A DNA stretch of 55,313 bases, from positions 1 through 55,313 of the forward strand of contig NZ_JACESP010000025.1 in the NCBI RefSeq assembly GCF_013911755.1, written 5' to 3'. The translations under genes were made by a program, and so were the position numbers. This stretch comes from Sphingosinicella sp. (GTDB taxonomy: Bacteria > Pseudomonadota > Alphaproteobacteria > Sphingomonadales > Sphingomonadaceae). Of this stretch, positions 32,939-42,409 are shown in pieces (position 1 is the first letter of the stretch; each line of letters starts with the position of its first letter). Under the pieces are notes generated by a model that was given only the letters and a program-made list of their open reading frames with translations, did not search any database and was not told where the DNA came from.

Positions 32939-33961
32939 ATGGCCAGCATGGGAGGCGATCCGGCGCAGGCCAGCGCAAACACACGGCCCGGCGCAGCCCC
33001 CTTCCTGGCGGGCATCGCGCTCTGCGCCTGTCTGGCGGCAGGCGCCATGGGAATCGCGAGCGTTTCGGGCGTTCCCGGCGTGGTTGCCGGGCTGGTGATC
33101 GGGATGATCGCCCGCTTCCTGTTCCCGGGGTTCGTGGACGCGAGCGAACCCGGCATACGCTATTGCAGCCGCACAGTGCTGCGCATCGCCGTGGCGCTGC
33201 TCGGGCTTCGGCTGGCGGCACCCGACCTTGCCGCGCTCGGCCCCCGTGCGATCGGCATCGTCGCGGTATCGCTCGTCGCCACGATCGGCACCGGCTACCT
33301 GATCGCAAGGCCGATGCTGCGCGACCGGCATGTCGCGGCCGTGGCCGCCGCGGCGGTGGCGGTGTGCGGCGCGTCTGCCGCGCTGGCGGTTTCCGCGATC
33401 TTTCCGCAGCGCGCCGCGCTCGAGCGGATGACTACGCTCGTCGTCATCGTCGTATCGCTGTTGAGCACGATTGTGATGCTGGCGTATCCGCCGCTCGCAG
33501 TCGCGCTCGGCTTTTCGCCGGCGGAAACCGCGCTGCTGTTCGGCGCGGCCATCCACGATGTCGCGCAGGTCGCCGGGGCCGGCCTTGCGATCTCCCCGGA
33601 GGTCGCGACGCAGGCGGTCGCCGTGAAGATGATCCGCGTCGCGGGGCTTTTGCCGATCGTTCTTTGCTTCGGACTCCTGCTGCGCGCGAAGCACGACGGC
33701 GGCACGCGCCCCGGGCTGCTGCCCGCGTTTCTGGTCGCCTATGTCGCGCTTGCCCTGATCGCCGGGTTCGGGCTCGCTCCGCCGCTCCTCATCAGCCTCG
33801 GCAGTACGGCGGCGACATGGTTGCTGACCGCGGCCGTCGCCGCGCTCGGGCTTTCCACCCGGCTTGAAGACCTGCGCGCCGCGCCGCCGCTCCTGCTGGT
33901 GTTCCTTGCCGCCCAAACGCTGTTGCAACTGGCGATCGTGGTGCTGCTCGTTCGCGCGTAA
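32939..33961 (+). CDS. YeiH-family putative sulfate exporter
   Basis: A 340-residue membrane protein with about ten transmembrane helices of the YeiH/UPF0324 family. Conserved family segments are visible: VVAGLVIGMIARFLFPG near 45-60, RTVLRIAVALLGLRL near 78-92, ALLFGAAIHDVAQVAGAG near 198-215 and VKMIRVAGLLPIVL near 225-240. Members are often labelled putative sulfate exporters, but direct biochemical proof is thin. It starts 2 bp after the DUF6356-like gene. No regulator specific to it is adjacent. Confidence 0.87.
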   Translation: MASMGGDPAQASANTRPGAAPFLAGIALCACLAAGAMGIASVSGVPGVVAGLVIGMIARFLFPGFVDASEPGIRYCSRTVLRIAVALLGLRLAAPDLAALGPRAIGIVAVSLVATIGTGYLIARPMLRDRHVAAVAAAAVAVCGASAALAVSAIFPQRAALERMTTLVVIVVSLLSTIVMLAYPPLAVALGFSPAETALLFGAAIHDVAQVAGAGLAISPEVATQAVAVKMIRVAGLLPIVLCFGLLLRAKHDGGTRPGLLPAFLVAYVALALIAGFGLAPPLLISLGSTAATWLLTAAVAALGLSTRLEDLRAAPPLLLVFLAAQTLLQLAIVVLLVRA

Positions 33962-34048
33962 CCGTCCGGGCGCGCCGTTCATTCTCCAGCCATGTTCTGA
34001 GGAAGAAAAAGAGGTACAGTCTTCAGATCAAGCGAAAAGGAAGGCCAG

Positions 34049-34462
34049 ATGAATAGGACGTTCTTCATCCTTCTCTCCGGCGCATTGCTCGCCGGCACGG
34101 CGGCGCAGGCCAAACAGCCGACCCCCGACGAACAACTCGCGCGCGCGATCGAAGGCCGCGTCGCCGGCAAGCCGCAGGACTGCCTGAGACAGCGGGACAT
34201 CCGCTCCTCGCGGATCATCGACCGCAAGGCGATCATTTATGAAACGTCGGGCGGCACGATCTATGTCAACATACCCGACTCAGGCGCGGCATCGCTGCGG
34301 CGGGATTATGTGCTCGTCACGAACACGCATTCGGATCAGCTCTGCTCGGTCGATATCGTGCGCCTGTTCGATTCCGGATCGCGCATGCCGGCCGGATCGG
34401 TGGGCCTCGGCAAGTTCGTGCCCTACACGAAGCCGGCCAAGGCAGACGCTGACAAGCACTGA
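34049..34462 (+). CDS. DUF6491-like secreted protein
   Basis: A 137-residue exported protein. The signal peptide (MNRTFFILLSGALLAGTAAQA, 1-21) precedes a small beta domain with two Cys residues (CLRQRDIRSSRIID and QLCSVDIVRL) and a terminal GLGKFVPYTKP, a pattern I associate with DUF6491 proteins of sphingomonads. Function unknown. GGAAGG precedes the ATG. It stands alone, 87 bp after the exporter gene, and its stop is 8 bp from the convergent POT transporter. Confidence 0.7.
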   Translation: MNRTFFILLSGALLAGTAAQAKQPTPDEQLARAIEGRVAGKPQDCLRQRDIRSSRIIDRKAIIYETSGGTIYVNIPDSGAASLRRDYVLVTNTHSDQLCSVDIVRLFDSGSRMPAGSVGLGKFVPYTKPAKADADKH

Positions 34463-34470
34463 TCGCGGCG

Positions 34471-35847
34471 TCAAACCCGCGGTGCGAGCAGCTTTCCGAT
34501 CGGGCGCATTACAATCAGCATGATCAGGAACGCTGCGAACGCGAGCGCCGCGTGGAGCGCGAAGAAGCTGGCGTGGCTCAGCGTCTCCCAGAGTCCGGCC
34601 AGCGTGCCGACGAGGAGATTGCCGAGGAAGATGGACAGGAAAAGGATGCCCATCATCGTCGAATTGACCTGCGCCGGCGCTGCCCGCGAATAGAGCGCGA
34701 GCTGTGTCGGCCAATAGAATATGAACCCCAAGGCGTTCAACGCATAGAGCGCGACCGGCCAAAGCGCGCTGACGGTTTCGCCCTTGTCGGCCCACCCGGC
34801 GGGAACGACCATCATCAGATTGGCAGCGGCAATGATCAGATAGCCGATCGTGATCTTGGTGAGATCATGCGGTTCGCGGTTCCGTTTCGCCTGCCACTGC
34901 CAAAGGGCGATCAGGAGCGGCACAGCCATGATGCAGAACAGCCCGTCGAGCGCGTTGAACGATGTCGCCGGAATGGTCCAGCCGAAGAGGCCGCGGTCTA
35001 CCGATGCTTCGATGAACAGCAGGCCGGCATTCATTTCCTGGAAATAGGCCGCGCCGGGCAGAATCCCGATCATGCTCACGAACAGCAAGGCGGCGATGAT
35101 CCGCCAATCCCGCGGTGCCAGCGCTGTGGAGGCTGCCGCGCTGCTCTGCCGCTTGCGGTCGGGAGGGAGATGCTTCCAGCCCGCGCCGTAAACCACAAGC
35201 GCGATCAGCATCAGCGCCCCGGCCGCGCCGAAACCGACGTGCCAACCGTAAACCTGCGCCAGCACGCCGCACACCAGCGGGCCGAGCAGGGCGCCGGTGT
35301 TGATCGCGGCATAGAAGATCGCAAACGCGCGGGTCCGCCGCCCCTCGTCGCCCGGCGCGTAAAGCTGCCCGACTTGCGCGGAGATGTTGCCCTTGAGGCA
35401 TCCCGTGCCCAGGATCAGCAGCGACAGCGCGATCAGGAAGCTCGCATCAAAGACCATCAGCACATGGCCCGCGACCATGAGCAGCGCGCCGAGCACTACG
35501 GTGCGCCGCTGGCCCAGAAGACGATCTGCCAACATTCCGCCGAACACCGGCGTGAAATAGACGAGCCCCGAATAGAGGCTGAACACCTGGCTCGCGAAGG
35601 CCTGGTTGGAAAGCGGGCCGGTCAGCGTCTCGATCCCGGCCCGGAGACTGCCGAACGCAAGGACGCTGCCTGCGATCTCCGGCGTCAGCAGCCGCTGGAG
35701 GATGTAGAGCAGCAGCAAGCTCGACATGCCGTAGAAGGACAGGCGCTCCCACGCCTCGGTGAACGCGAGATAGGCGAGGCCCTTCGGGTGGCCGAGGAAG
35801 CCCTGCTCCTCACCCTGCACGGCGGAGGCGATTGACGCTGTCGTCAC
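34471..35847 (-). CDS. POT-family proton-dependent oligopeptide transporter
   Basis: A 458-residue inner-membrane peptide carrier. The POT signature E-x-x-E-R occurs in FTEAWERLSFYGM near residue 30, the second motif in ADRLLGQRRTVVLGALL, and FYAAINTGALLGPLV is the third. Twelve or more transmembrane helices are apparent. It imports di- and tripeptides with protons. The GTG at 35847 is the family-like start; upstream codons are open but not conserved. It ends 26 bp from the MFS gene start on the same strand, so both are likely in one operon, and both lie near peptidase genes, consistent with peptide scavenging. Confidence 0.88.
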   Translation of the reverse strand: MTTASIASAVQGEEQGFLGHPKGLAYLAFTEAWERLSFYGMSSLLLLYILQRLLTPEIAGSVLAFGSLRAGIETLTGPLSNQAFASQVFSLYSGLVYFTPVFGGMLADRLLGQRRTVVLGALLMVAGHVLMVFDASFLIALSLLILGTGCLKGNISAQVGQLYAPGDEGRRTRAFAIFYAAINTGALLGPLVCGVLAQVYGWHVGFGAAGALMLIALVVYGAGWKHLPPDRKRQSSAAASTALAPRDWRIIAALLFVSMIGILPGAAYFQEMNAGLLFIEASVDRGLFGWTIPATSFNALDGLFCIMAVPLLIALWQWQAKRNREPHDLTKITIGYLIIAAANLMMVVPAGWADKGETVSALWPVALYALNALGFIFYWPTQLALYSRAAPAQVNSTMMGILFLSIFLGNLLVGTLAGLWETLSHASFFALHAALAFAAFLIMLIVMRPIGKLLAPRV

Positions 35848-35872
35848 GATATTGCTTTCTGCCCGAGTGCGA

Positions 35873-37189
35873 TCAGGCGCTGCCTGCCTTCGCAAGATCC
35901 AATCGCAGCGAACCCACCGCGGCATAGAAATGCCATGCCGCCCAGATGCCTGTCAGCCCGAAGCCCGCCAACGCGTAACGCAGCGATTGGGCGGGATCGG
36001 CGATGCGGCTGGCGAGAATGTCCGAGACGAACCCGATCAGCTGCGGCGCGATCGCAAGGTTCGCGATGTTCGCCGTGAACAGCAGAACCGCGACCGTGAA
36101 GCCGCGCATATCCGGGCGGGCCAGATTCTGGATGAGCGCGAGGCTTGGCCCGATCATCACGTTGATGAAGGGCACGAAAAGCCACAGCAGCGCGATGGCG
36201 GTCGCGCGATCCGAAACCACGTGGGCTGCGACACCGGGAATCGTGATCAGCAGCGTCAGGCCCGCGAGGAAATAGCACTGCCATTTCGGGTCCATGCGCG
36301 CCATGCGGAACATCAGGAACATTGCCGCCACCATCGCCGCCGCACCGGCCGCGCCGCTCATCAACCCGACCTGAAGCCCGGCCTCGCCGACACTGAATCC
36401 GTGCGACCTTCCAAGGAAGGCGGGGGTCCACCATACAAGGCCACCGCCGGCGAACGTCGCCACGGTGCCGCCCGCAATCACATGCATCAGCGCACGCTGC
36501 GAACGGATGAAGTCAAGCGATTGCCGGAAATCCGGCTTTTGCGCGTTGGCGCTGGCCCCGGGATCGCAGGCCCCGCGACGCGGTTCGCGAATGGTAAGAA
36601 GCATGAGGAGCGCCGGGGTGCTGGCGAAGGCAAAGATGATGAGGCAGGTTCGCCATCCGAACTGCTCCGTCAGCAGCCCGCCGCCGATACCGCCGATCGC
36701 GGACCCGAGCGAGACGCCGAGCGCGTAGATCGACATCGCGACGACGCGTTCGGACGGCAGGAAGTAGTCAGCAATGATGGAATGCGAAGGCGGCGTTCCA
36801 CCGGCTTCGCCAACGCCGACGCCGATGCGCGCGATGAGCAATTGCCAGAAATTCTGCGCGAGCCCGCAGCAGGCCGTGAAGATCGACCAGATCGCCAGCG
36901 CCCAGCCGATCATTTTCCGGCGGTTGACACGATCTGCGAGGATGCCGAGCGGCAGCCCGGCGGTCGTGTAGAACAAGGCGAGTGCAACGCCGGTGAGAAA
37001 ACCGACGGCGCTATCCGACAACGCGAACTCCGCCTTGATCGGTTCGATTAAAGTGGAAAGGACGAAACGGTCTGCGATGTTGAGCGCGTAGACCAGCGTC
37101 ATCACCGCCAGAACCCAATAACGCTGGAGAAGACTAGCGCCCGAGGGATGCGAGATTGCAGACGTACTTCCCGAGGCGCTGACGTCCAT
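35873..37189 (-). CDS. Spinster-family MFS transporter
   Basis: A 438-residue 12-helix carrier of the spinster-like MFS group. Family features include VYALNIADRFVLSTLIEPIK near residue 35, the loop motif GILADRVNRRKMIGWAL and RIGVGVGEAGGTPPSHS, as well as a conserved DYFLPSERV stretch. Substrates of bacterial spinster homologues are poorly known, and they often occur beside catabolic or TonB-receptor loci. ATG 37189 is chosen over an open upstream region. A TTGACA lies on the minus strand upstream of the start, but I see no good -10 element to go with it. Confidence 0.85.
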   Translation of the reverse strand: MDVSASGSTSAISHPSGASLLQRYWVLAVMTLVYALNIADRFVLSTLIEPIKAEFALSDSAVGFLTGVALALFYTTAGLPLGILADRVNRRKMIGWALAIWSIFTACCGLAQNFWQLLIARIGVGVGEAGGTPPSHSIIADYFLPSERVVAMSIYALGVSLGSAIGGIGGGLLTEQFGWRTCLIIFAFASTPALLMLLTIREPRRGACDPGASANAQKPDFRQSLDFIRSQRALMHVIAGGTVATFAGGGLVWWTPAFLGRSHGFSVGEAGLQVGLMSGAAGAAAMVAAMFLMFRMARMDPKWQCYFLAGLTLLITIPGVAAHVVSDRATAIALLWLFVPFINVMIGPSLALIQNLARPDMRGFTVAVLLFTANIANLAIAPQLIGFVSDILASRIADPAQSLRYALAGFGLTGIWAAWHFYAAVGSLRLDLAKAGSA

Positions 37190-37301
37190 TCCCGTATCCC
37201 CCTCCCGTGAGCCGCGCAGAAAGAGCGACAGGCGCCTTCTTGTCAATACATAAGTGTATGTGAATCTAGACAAGGTCCTGAACGGCCTGTGCGGAACGCT
37301 T

Positions 37302-38225
37302 TCAGAAAGGCGCCTGGTCGAGGAAGCGCTTCGCCTCGGCCCTCAGCCAGTTTCCGACAGCGTCGATGGCCGGCGTTTCCGAATACGCTCTTGGAAAGGC
37401 GAGCCAATAGGATGCGGGGCTTTTCACCTTCAAGGCGAAGGGCGCGACAAGGACACCCGCTTCCAGTAGGTCTCCGACCAGCGCAGTTCTGCCCATGGCG
37501 ATCCCCTGATCATTGAGTGCGGCCTGGATCGCCATGTCGGCAAGACTGAAGAACCGCCCCTGCCCTGCCGCCACCTGCAACGCGCCGGCTTCCTGAAGCC
37601 AGACCTTCCATTCGGCATCGTTCGCGCCGCCGCTCCAGGCATGGGCATCGTGCAGGAGCGTACAGGCTTCCAGTCCGCCGGGCGCTTCCAGAGGATGGTC
37701 TTTCAGATAGGCCGGTGTGCAAACCGGCGTGATGTATTCGTCGAACAGCCTTTCGGAATGAAGACCGGCGAGCGGCTGCACGGCCTGTTCGATCGTGATA
37801 TCGAAATCGCGCCCGGACAGATCGATATCGCCGTATTCAGCGATCATGAAGAGTTTGCTGCCGGGGTGTTTGGCATAAAAATCGCCGACGCGCGGCATCA
37901 GCCAGCGCAGCGCGAACGACGGATTCACACGGACACGGATTTCCGTTCTTGCACCGCCCGCGCGGAGAGCGCGCGCTTCATCTTCGATCTCTGCCAGCGC
38001 TTTGCGCACGGTGGATGCGAAGCGCTCGCCCGCCTCCGTGAGCGCGATGCGCCGAGGCAAGCGAAGAAAGAGCTTCTGCCCCAGCGCCTCTTCAAGATGC
38101 TTGATCTGCTGGCTGACGGCACCGTCGGTGACGTGGAGCTCGGCCGCCGTTTTCTTGAAACTCAACTTGCGTGCGGCGGCTTCGAAGAAGCGAAGCGAGG
38201 CGAGCGTCTGTGAATTCAGGAACAT
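37302..38225 (-). CDS. LysR-family regulator (GcvA-like)
   Basis: A 307-residue transcription factor. The N-terminal winged HTH (about 5-65, AARKLSFKKTAAELHVTDGA then VSQQIKHLEEALGQKLF) has the GcvA/AmpR-branch form, and residues 90-300 form the effector-binding domain (PSFALRWLMPRVGDFYAKHP, MIAEYGDIDLSGRDFDITIE). It is divergent from the DgcN-like gene; LysR proteins usually control the adjacent divergent target, and LysR-type regulators are reported for D-glutamate catabolic loci. The start MFLNSQTLASLRFFEAAAR is standard for the branch. Confidence 0.9.
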   Translation of the reverse strand: MFLNSQTLASLRFFEAAARKLSFKKTAAELHVTDGAVSQQIKHLEEALGQKLFLRLPRRIALTEAGERFASTVRKALAEIEDEARALRAGGARTEIRVRVNPSFALRWLMPRVGDFYAKHPGSKLFMIAEYGDIDLSGRDFDITIEQAVQPLAGLHSERLFDEYITPVCTPAYLKDHPLEAPGGLEACTLLHDAHAWSGGANDAEWKVWLQEAGALQVAAGQGRFFSLADMAIQAALNDQGIAMGRTALVGDLLEAGVLVAPFALKVKSPASYWLAFPRAYSETPAIDAVGNWLRAEAKRFLDQAPF

Positions 38226-38260
38226 GGTCTAGCAGCGCTCGCCCTTGCCTTAGGACTACT

Positions 38261-38292
38261 GGTTTGTCTTGTCCGCAGCGACCGGTCAAACC
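38261..38292. promoter_or_regulatory. Inverted repeat in the LysR/DgcN divergent promoter
   Basis: GGTTTG (38261-38266) and CAAACC (38287-38292) are inverted copies 20 bp apart in the 148-bp divergent interval between the LysR and DgcN-like genes. This is where a LysR regulator would bind. It lacks the ideal T-N11-A layout, so the assignment is tentative. Confidence 0.4.
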
Positions 38293-38373
38293 CGCGTTCC
38301 CATGACAACGCACTGGTTCGGTGCCGGCTTTCGCCGTGCCTGCACACAGGCATTACGGATTTGTATAGGCAAT

Positions 38374-39399
38374 ATGCTGACGATCAAGAAACCGTTTCTC
38401 CTCATCATCGGCGATATGACGAACCCGCGCAACGCGAAGACCGCGTTCGGCCTGCGTGATTGGGCGCGCGCCGATTGCCTGGGCCAGCTTAGATTCACAG
38501 AGGAAGCGGTCGACATCGGCCTGCCTTCGATGACGGTGCTGCAGGCCGCGGCCGAAGGCGTGAAAACCGCCGTGATCGGCATTGCACCGCACGGCGGAGT
38601 CTTGCCGACGCAGTGGGTGCCGATCCTGCAGGATGTGCTTCGCGCAGGCCTCGATATCGCCTCGGGCCTTCACAGCCGTTTGAACGATATTCCGGAAATC
38701 GCGGACCTGGCCGCCGCGCTCGGGCGCACGCTCCACGATGTGCGCCACACCACGCTCTCCCTGCCCGTGGGCAACGGCAAACCGCGCGCCGGGCTGCGCT
38801 TGCTGACCGTCGGCACGGATTGCGCGCTCGGGAAGAAATACACTGCGATGACGATCGCGAAAGGCATGAACGCGCACGGTTTGAAGGCCGATTTCCGCGC
38901 GACCGGCCAGACCGGCATTCTCATCGCCGGGGGCGGCATCGCGATCGATGCCGTGGTGGGCGATTTCATTTCCGGCGCCGCAGAAATGCTGTCACCCGAA
39001 AACGACCCGGATCACTGGGACGTCATAGAGGGACAAGGCGCGATCCTGCATCCCGCCTATGCGCCGGTCACGCTCGGGCTGCTGTATGGTTCGCAGCCCG
39101 ATGCGCTTGTTCTGTGCGACGATCCGCTGCGGGAAAGGCTGAACGATTTCCCCCACGTCCGATGCCCGACGATTCAGGAAGCGATGGACGCCTACCTGCC
39201 GCTGGCGCGCGCGGTCAATCCTGCCGCGCGCTTCGTCGGCATATCCCTGAACACATCATCGATGTCGGAAAGCGAGGCGTTCGCAACGATCGCTCGCACG
39301 GCGGAAGAGACCGGCCTCGCCTGCTTCGATCCGATACGAACCGGCGTGAGCGCTGTCGTAGATGTGCTGGCGGAGTTCCCTGGGAGCGCAAAACATTGA
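38374..39399 (+). CDS. DgcN-type D-glutamate N-acetyltransferase (DUF1611)
   Basis: A 341-residue cytoplasmic protein of the DUF1611 family. Residues 1-130 are the N-terminal DUF1611 domain (KTAFGLRDWARADCLGQLRF). The P-loop-like C-terminal domain carries VGTDCALGKKYTAMTIAKGM near 150-170, RATGQTGILIAGGGIAIDAV near 180-200 and the acidic DVIEGQGAILHPAY. In work on the DgcN-DgcA pathway this protein N-acetylates D-glutamate before a DgcA-type enzyme processes it. No dgcA-like (enolase-superfamily epimerase) gene is in this window, so the pathway here is incomplete or the substrate differs. ATG 38374 is preferred to an upstream frame extension. It is divergent from the LysR gene. Confidence 0.8.
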   Translation: MLTIKKPFLLIIGDMTNPRNAKTAFGLRDWARADCLGQLRFTEEAVDIGLPSMTVLQAAAEGVKTAVIGIAPHGGVLPTQWVPILQDVLRAGLDIASGLHSRLNDIPEIADLAAALGRTLHDVRHTTLSLPVGNGKPRAGLRLLTVGTDCALGKKYTAMTIAKGMNAHGLKADFRATGQTGILIAGGGIAIDAVVGDFISGAAEMLSPENDPDHWDVIEGQGAILHPAYAPVTLGLLYGSQPDALVLCDDPLRERLNDFPHVRCPTIQEAMDAYLPLARAVNPAARFVGISLNTSSMSESEAFATIARTAEETGLACFDPIRTGVSAVVDVLAEFPGSAKH

Positions 39400-39610
39400 A
39401 AATACAATGATGTATGTTGAGACCTTTGCGCCGGCTGGGAAGCGGGTTATGCCGGGCTGCACCCTGCCCGGGTTGCAAGGAGTTTGGATTGCGACATTTC
39501 TTTGAAGAAAAGTTTACGGGTTTTCTCTCCTCGCCGGTCTTCATCTGCAGGGCTGGTGTGAAGATCCGATACGCGCCATTATGCCCGGCCAGAAATGGGA
39601 GGGGTTGAGT

Positions 39611-42349
39611 TTGCGTCGGCAACTCACGCTTGGCGGTGCTTTTGCCGTCTTCGTGGTCGTTGCCGCGAATGCTCAAGCTTTGCCGGTGCGCTCTTACGAT
39701 CTTCGCATCGAAGAGCAGACTCTCGGTGAAGCGTTGTCGTCACTGGTAAGTCTTACCGGTGCACAGCTTCTCTACCCTCCCGATCTGGCCGATGTCCCGG
39801 ACGCACCGCGCGTTCGCGGACGGCACACGGTCGATGAAGCGCTCGCAATTCTGCTTCAGCGCACAGGATATTCCGCCCGCCTCACCAAGAAAGGGGTGAT
39901 CGTCATCACCCCGAAACCAACAGGTGAAGGCAGGGAGATGAAAGTGGCAAGCAGGGGATTGAAAGCATCGCTCTTCGCGGGGATTTCGACGTTCATATTC
40001 GGTGCGAACGGGGCAGCGGCACAGGATGTCGCCCTTGAAAGCAACGACCGCGAAGAGATCGTCGTAACCGCGCGATTCCGCCAGGAATCCATTCAGAACA
40101 TCGGCGGCAGCGTCGCCGCGCTCGATGGCCGGGAGCTTCGCCGCTCCGGCATCGTGGACTTCGAAGACCTCTCGAACCGGGTCGCCGGCGTGGAGCTTCT
40201 GGATCGCGGCCCGAACACGAACGAAATCAACATCCGCGGCGTGACGAACAGCACGCAGGTTTCAGGCAACCAGCTGCAGCCGCTCGTTTCCATCCTCGTG
40301 GACGATATTCCGGTCGCGTCGGCATCCGCCTCGCAGCGCGATTTCAACTTCTTCGATTTCAACCGGGTTGAGGTTCTCCGCGGTCCGCAGCCGACCTATT
40401 TCGGTGAGGGCGCGATGGGCGGCGCGATCCGCTATTTTTCGGCCGACCCCGACCTCGATAGCGGCAAGATGATCGAGGGCATGTGGAGCAATGGCCTCAG
40501 CACCACGAACCACGGCGGCTTCAACTATCGCGTCGACAACGCGACGAGCTTCATTCTGGTGCCGGGCAAGCTCGGCGTGCGCGTGGTCGGCTTCTATCGC
40601 AAGGACGACGGCTACATCGACAACCTCGGCCTCGACAAGAAGAACATGAACGACTTCGAGTCCTATGGTGGACGCGCTATTGTTCTCTTCAAGCCGACGG
40701 AAGATCTTAGCATCCGTCTTGCCGCGCATTTCGGCCGCGACGACATCGGCGAGCTCAACTTCATCGAACCGACGACGATCGGCAATTCGGTGGGGACGGA
40801 AGACCTGATCGCGCCGTCGCTCAGCCTCATCGACGGCCTCGGCCAAGATGATTTCGAACTCTACAGCGGCAAGGTTTCATGGAACGGTGGGCCGATCACG
40901 ATCGAATCGATCACCGGCCTCTACAAGCGCAAACGCCAGGCGGAAACGTTCAGCTCGGCGTATACATACGGCTTCGAAGGCTTCTTCAACGCCTTCCCGC
41001 CGTTCGATACGGCAAGCAACCTGCTCTCGTCCGACCTCACGGCCATTGCGCAGACGCGCGGCAAGGAAAAGAGCGTTTCGCAGGAATTCCGTTTCGTTTC
41101 GGACTTTGAATCGCCGCTGAACTTTGTGGCGGGCGCGTTCTATCAGGACACCGAAGCGACCGACACGGCGCTCGTTGCCGGCCCCGGATACGCCAACATC
41201 ACCGACAGCGGCACAACCGAGATCGAACGTTCGACCACGCGGGTCGATACGCGGCAGTTCTCGGCGTTCGCGGAATTCAGCTATGACGTGTCGGAGCGTT
41301 TCCGCGTCTTCGCGGGTGCGCGCTACGTGAACGAAAGGGTCAGGTCGACGCTGGTCGAATCCTTCGTGATCGGCATTTTCTCGCCGATTTTCACGGATCC
41401 CGATGACATCTTTGCACCGATCTATTTCCCGGTTCCGAACGACGTGGAAGCGCTCACCGCGCCGGGCGGCCCCGGCGTGAGCTTCGATTTCAAGCTGAAC
41501 ACCTTCCTGCCGCGCGCCGGCTTCGAATATGACATGACCGACGATGCGATGCTTTACGGCACGATCGCGCGCGGCGTTCGCAACGGCGGCCTCAACAGCC
41601 CGTTTTCGGCGATGGGCTTCGGCCCGGTCGGCTCGCCGGAATTCGAAGACGCGCTGACCTATGGTTCCGACGATATCGTGACGGGCGAGATCGGCCTCAA
41701 GTCGCGGTGGATGGATGGCGACGTGACGTTCAATGTCGCCGGCTTCTATTCCGATTTCGATACGCCGCAGATCGGCATCAGCAATCCGGGCGCACTCACG
41801 GCAAACGGACCGCAGCTGCGCATCTACGGCCTTGAGATCGAAAGCCTTTACAAGGTGAACCCGAACGTTTCGCTGTTCTTCAGCGGCAACTATACCGAAG
41901 CGGAATACACCAAGGGTATGACGGTCTTTTCGATCGCCGGCGCACCGGCGGACTTCCAGGATCTCGCCAAGGGCAACCGCCCCCCGAACGTCCCGAAGGT
42001 TTCGTTCTCGACCGGCGCGGATCTCAACTATCCGCTCGGTGTCGGCGATATCGAGCTGACCGGGCAGGTTGCGTTCCAGTACATCGGCGAGCGTGAGACC
42101 TTTCCGCAGAACTTCCCGTCGGGCAGGCTCGGCAGCATGGAGATGCTGAACCTTCGGCTGGGCCTCGAAACCGAACGCTGGTCGCTGACGGCATATATGA
42201 ACAACGTGTTCAACGACCTGGAACTGCAGGCGACGACCATTCCGACGAGCGCGGCGACACTGGTTGACGGTGTGCTCGACGGCAATCTTTCGTCGGCCTT
42301 CATCAACAGGCCGCGGACGACCGGACTGACGTTCACAGTCCGCTACTGA
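39611..42349 (+). CDS. STN-containing TonB-dependent receptor with a second internal signal-like segment
   Basis: A roughly 912-residue outer-membrane transducer receptor. A signal peptide (RRQLTLGGAFAVFVVVAANA) precedes an STN domain (about 25-100). Then comes an unusual stretch, MKVASRGLKASLFAGISTFI and FGANGAAAQD, which looks like a second complete signal peptide. The TonB box (REEIVVTARF), plug (VEVLRGPQPTYFGEGAMGGA) and barrel ending TFTVRY follow. An ATG at 39938 with a nearby GGCAGGGAG could start a version lacking STN. The main start is uncertain: TTG 39611 has GGGAGGGG six nt upstream, while ATG 39581 has none. The S9 peptidase, M19 dipeptidase, ECF sigma and FecR follow on the same strand. 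The STN domain fits signalling to that FecR. Confidence 0.88.
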   Translation: MRRQLTLGGAFAVFVVVAANAQALPVRSYDLRIEEQTLGEALSSLVSLTGAQLLYPPDLADVPDAPRVRGRHTVDEALAILLQRTGYSARLTKKGVIVITPKPTGEGREMKVASRGLKASLFAGISTFIFGANGAAAQDVALESNDREEIVVTARFRQESIQNIGGSVAALDGRELRRSGIVDFEDLSNRVAGVELLDRGPNTNEINIRGVTNSTQVSGNQLQPLVSILVDDIPVASASASQRDFNFFDFNRVEVLRGPQPTYFGEGAMGGAIRYFSADPDLDSGKMIEGMWSNGLSTTNHGGFNYRVDNATSFILVPGKLGVRVVGFYRKDDGYIDNLGLDKKNMNDFESYGGRAIVLFKPTEDLSIRLAAHFGRDDIGELNFIEPTTIGNSVGTEDLIAPSLSLIDGLGQDDFELYSGKVSWNGGPITIESITGLYKRKRQAETFSSAYTYGFEGFFNAFPPFDTASNLLSSDLTAIAQTRGKEKSVSQEFRFVSDFESPLNFVAGAFYQDTEATDTALVAGPGYANITDSGTTEIERSTTRVDTRQFSAFAEFSYDVSERFRVFAGARYVNERVRSTLVESFVIGIFSPIFTDPDDIFAPIYFPVPNDVEALTAPGGPGVSFDFKLNTFLPRAGFEYDMTDDAMLYGTIARGVRNGGLNSPFSAMGFGPVGSPEFEDALTYGSDDIVTGEIGLKSRWMDGDVTFNVAGFYSDFDTPQIGISNPGALTANGPQLRIYGLEIESLYKVNPNVSLFFSGNYTEAEYTKGMTVFSIAGAPADFQDLAKGNRPPNVPKVSFSTGADLNYPLGVGDIELTGQVAFQYIGERETFPQNFPSGRLGSMEMLNLRLGLETERWSLTAYMNNVFNDLELQATTIPTSAATLVDGVLDGNLSSAFINRPRTTGLTFTVRY

Positions 42350-42361
42350 CACTACGCAGTA

Positions 42362-42389
42362 GACGGCGGCGCTTGCGGGCGCCGCCGTC
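42362..42389 (+). terminator. Strong hairpin between the receptor and the peptidase gene
   Basis: GACGGCGGCGC (42362-42372), a 6-nt loop and GCGCCGCCGTC (42379-42389) form a perfect 11-bp GC stem 12 bp after the receptor stop and 20 bp before the peptidase ATG. There is no T tract after it, so it may attenuate, stabilise the receptor mRNA or reduce peptidase expression rather than fully terminate. Confidence 0.6.
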
Positions 42390-42409
42390 CTTGCCTTGGG
42401 AAGAGTGCC

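Noticed and set aside
37210-37260. Strong sigma-70 promoter for the spinster MFS gene
   Set aside because: A TTGACA is present on the minus strand, but the matching -10 position is GC-rich, so I did not list it as a feature.
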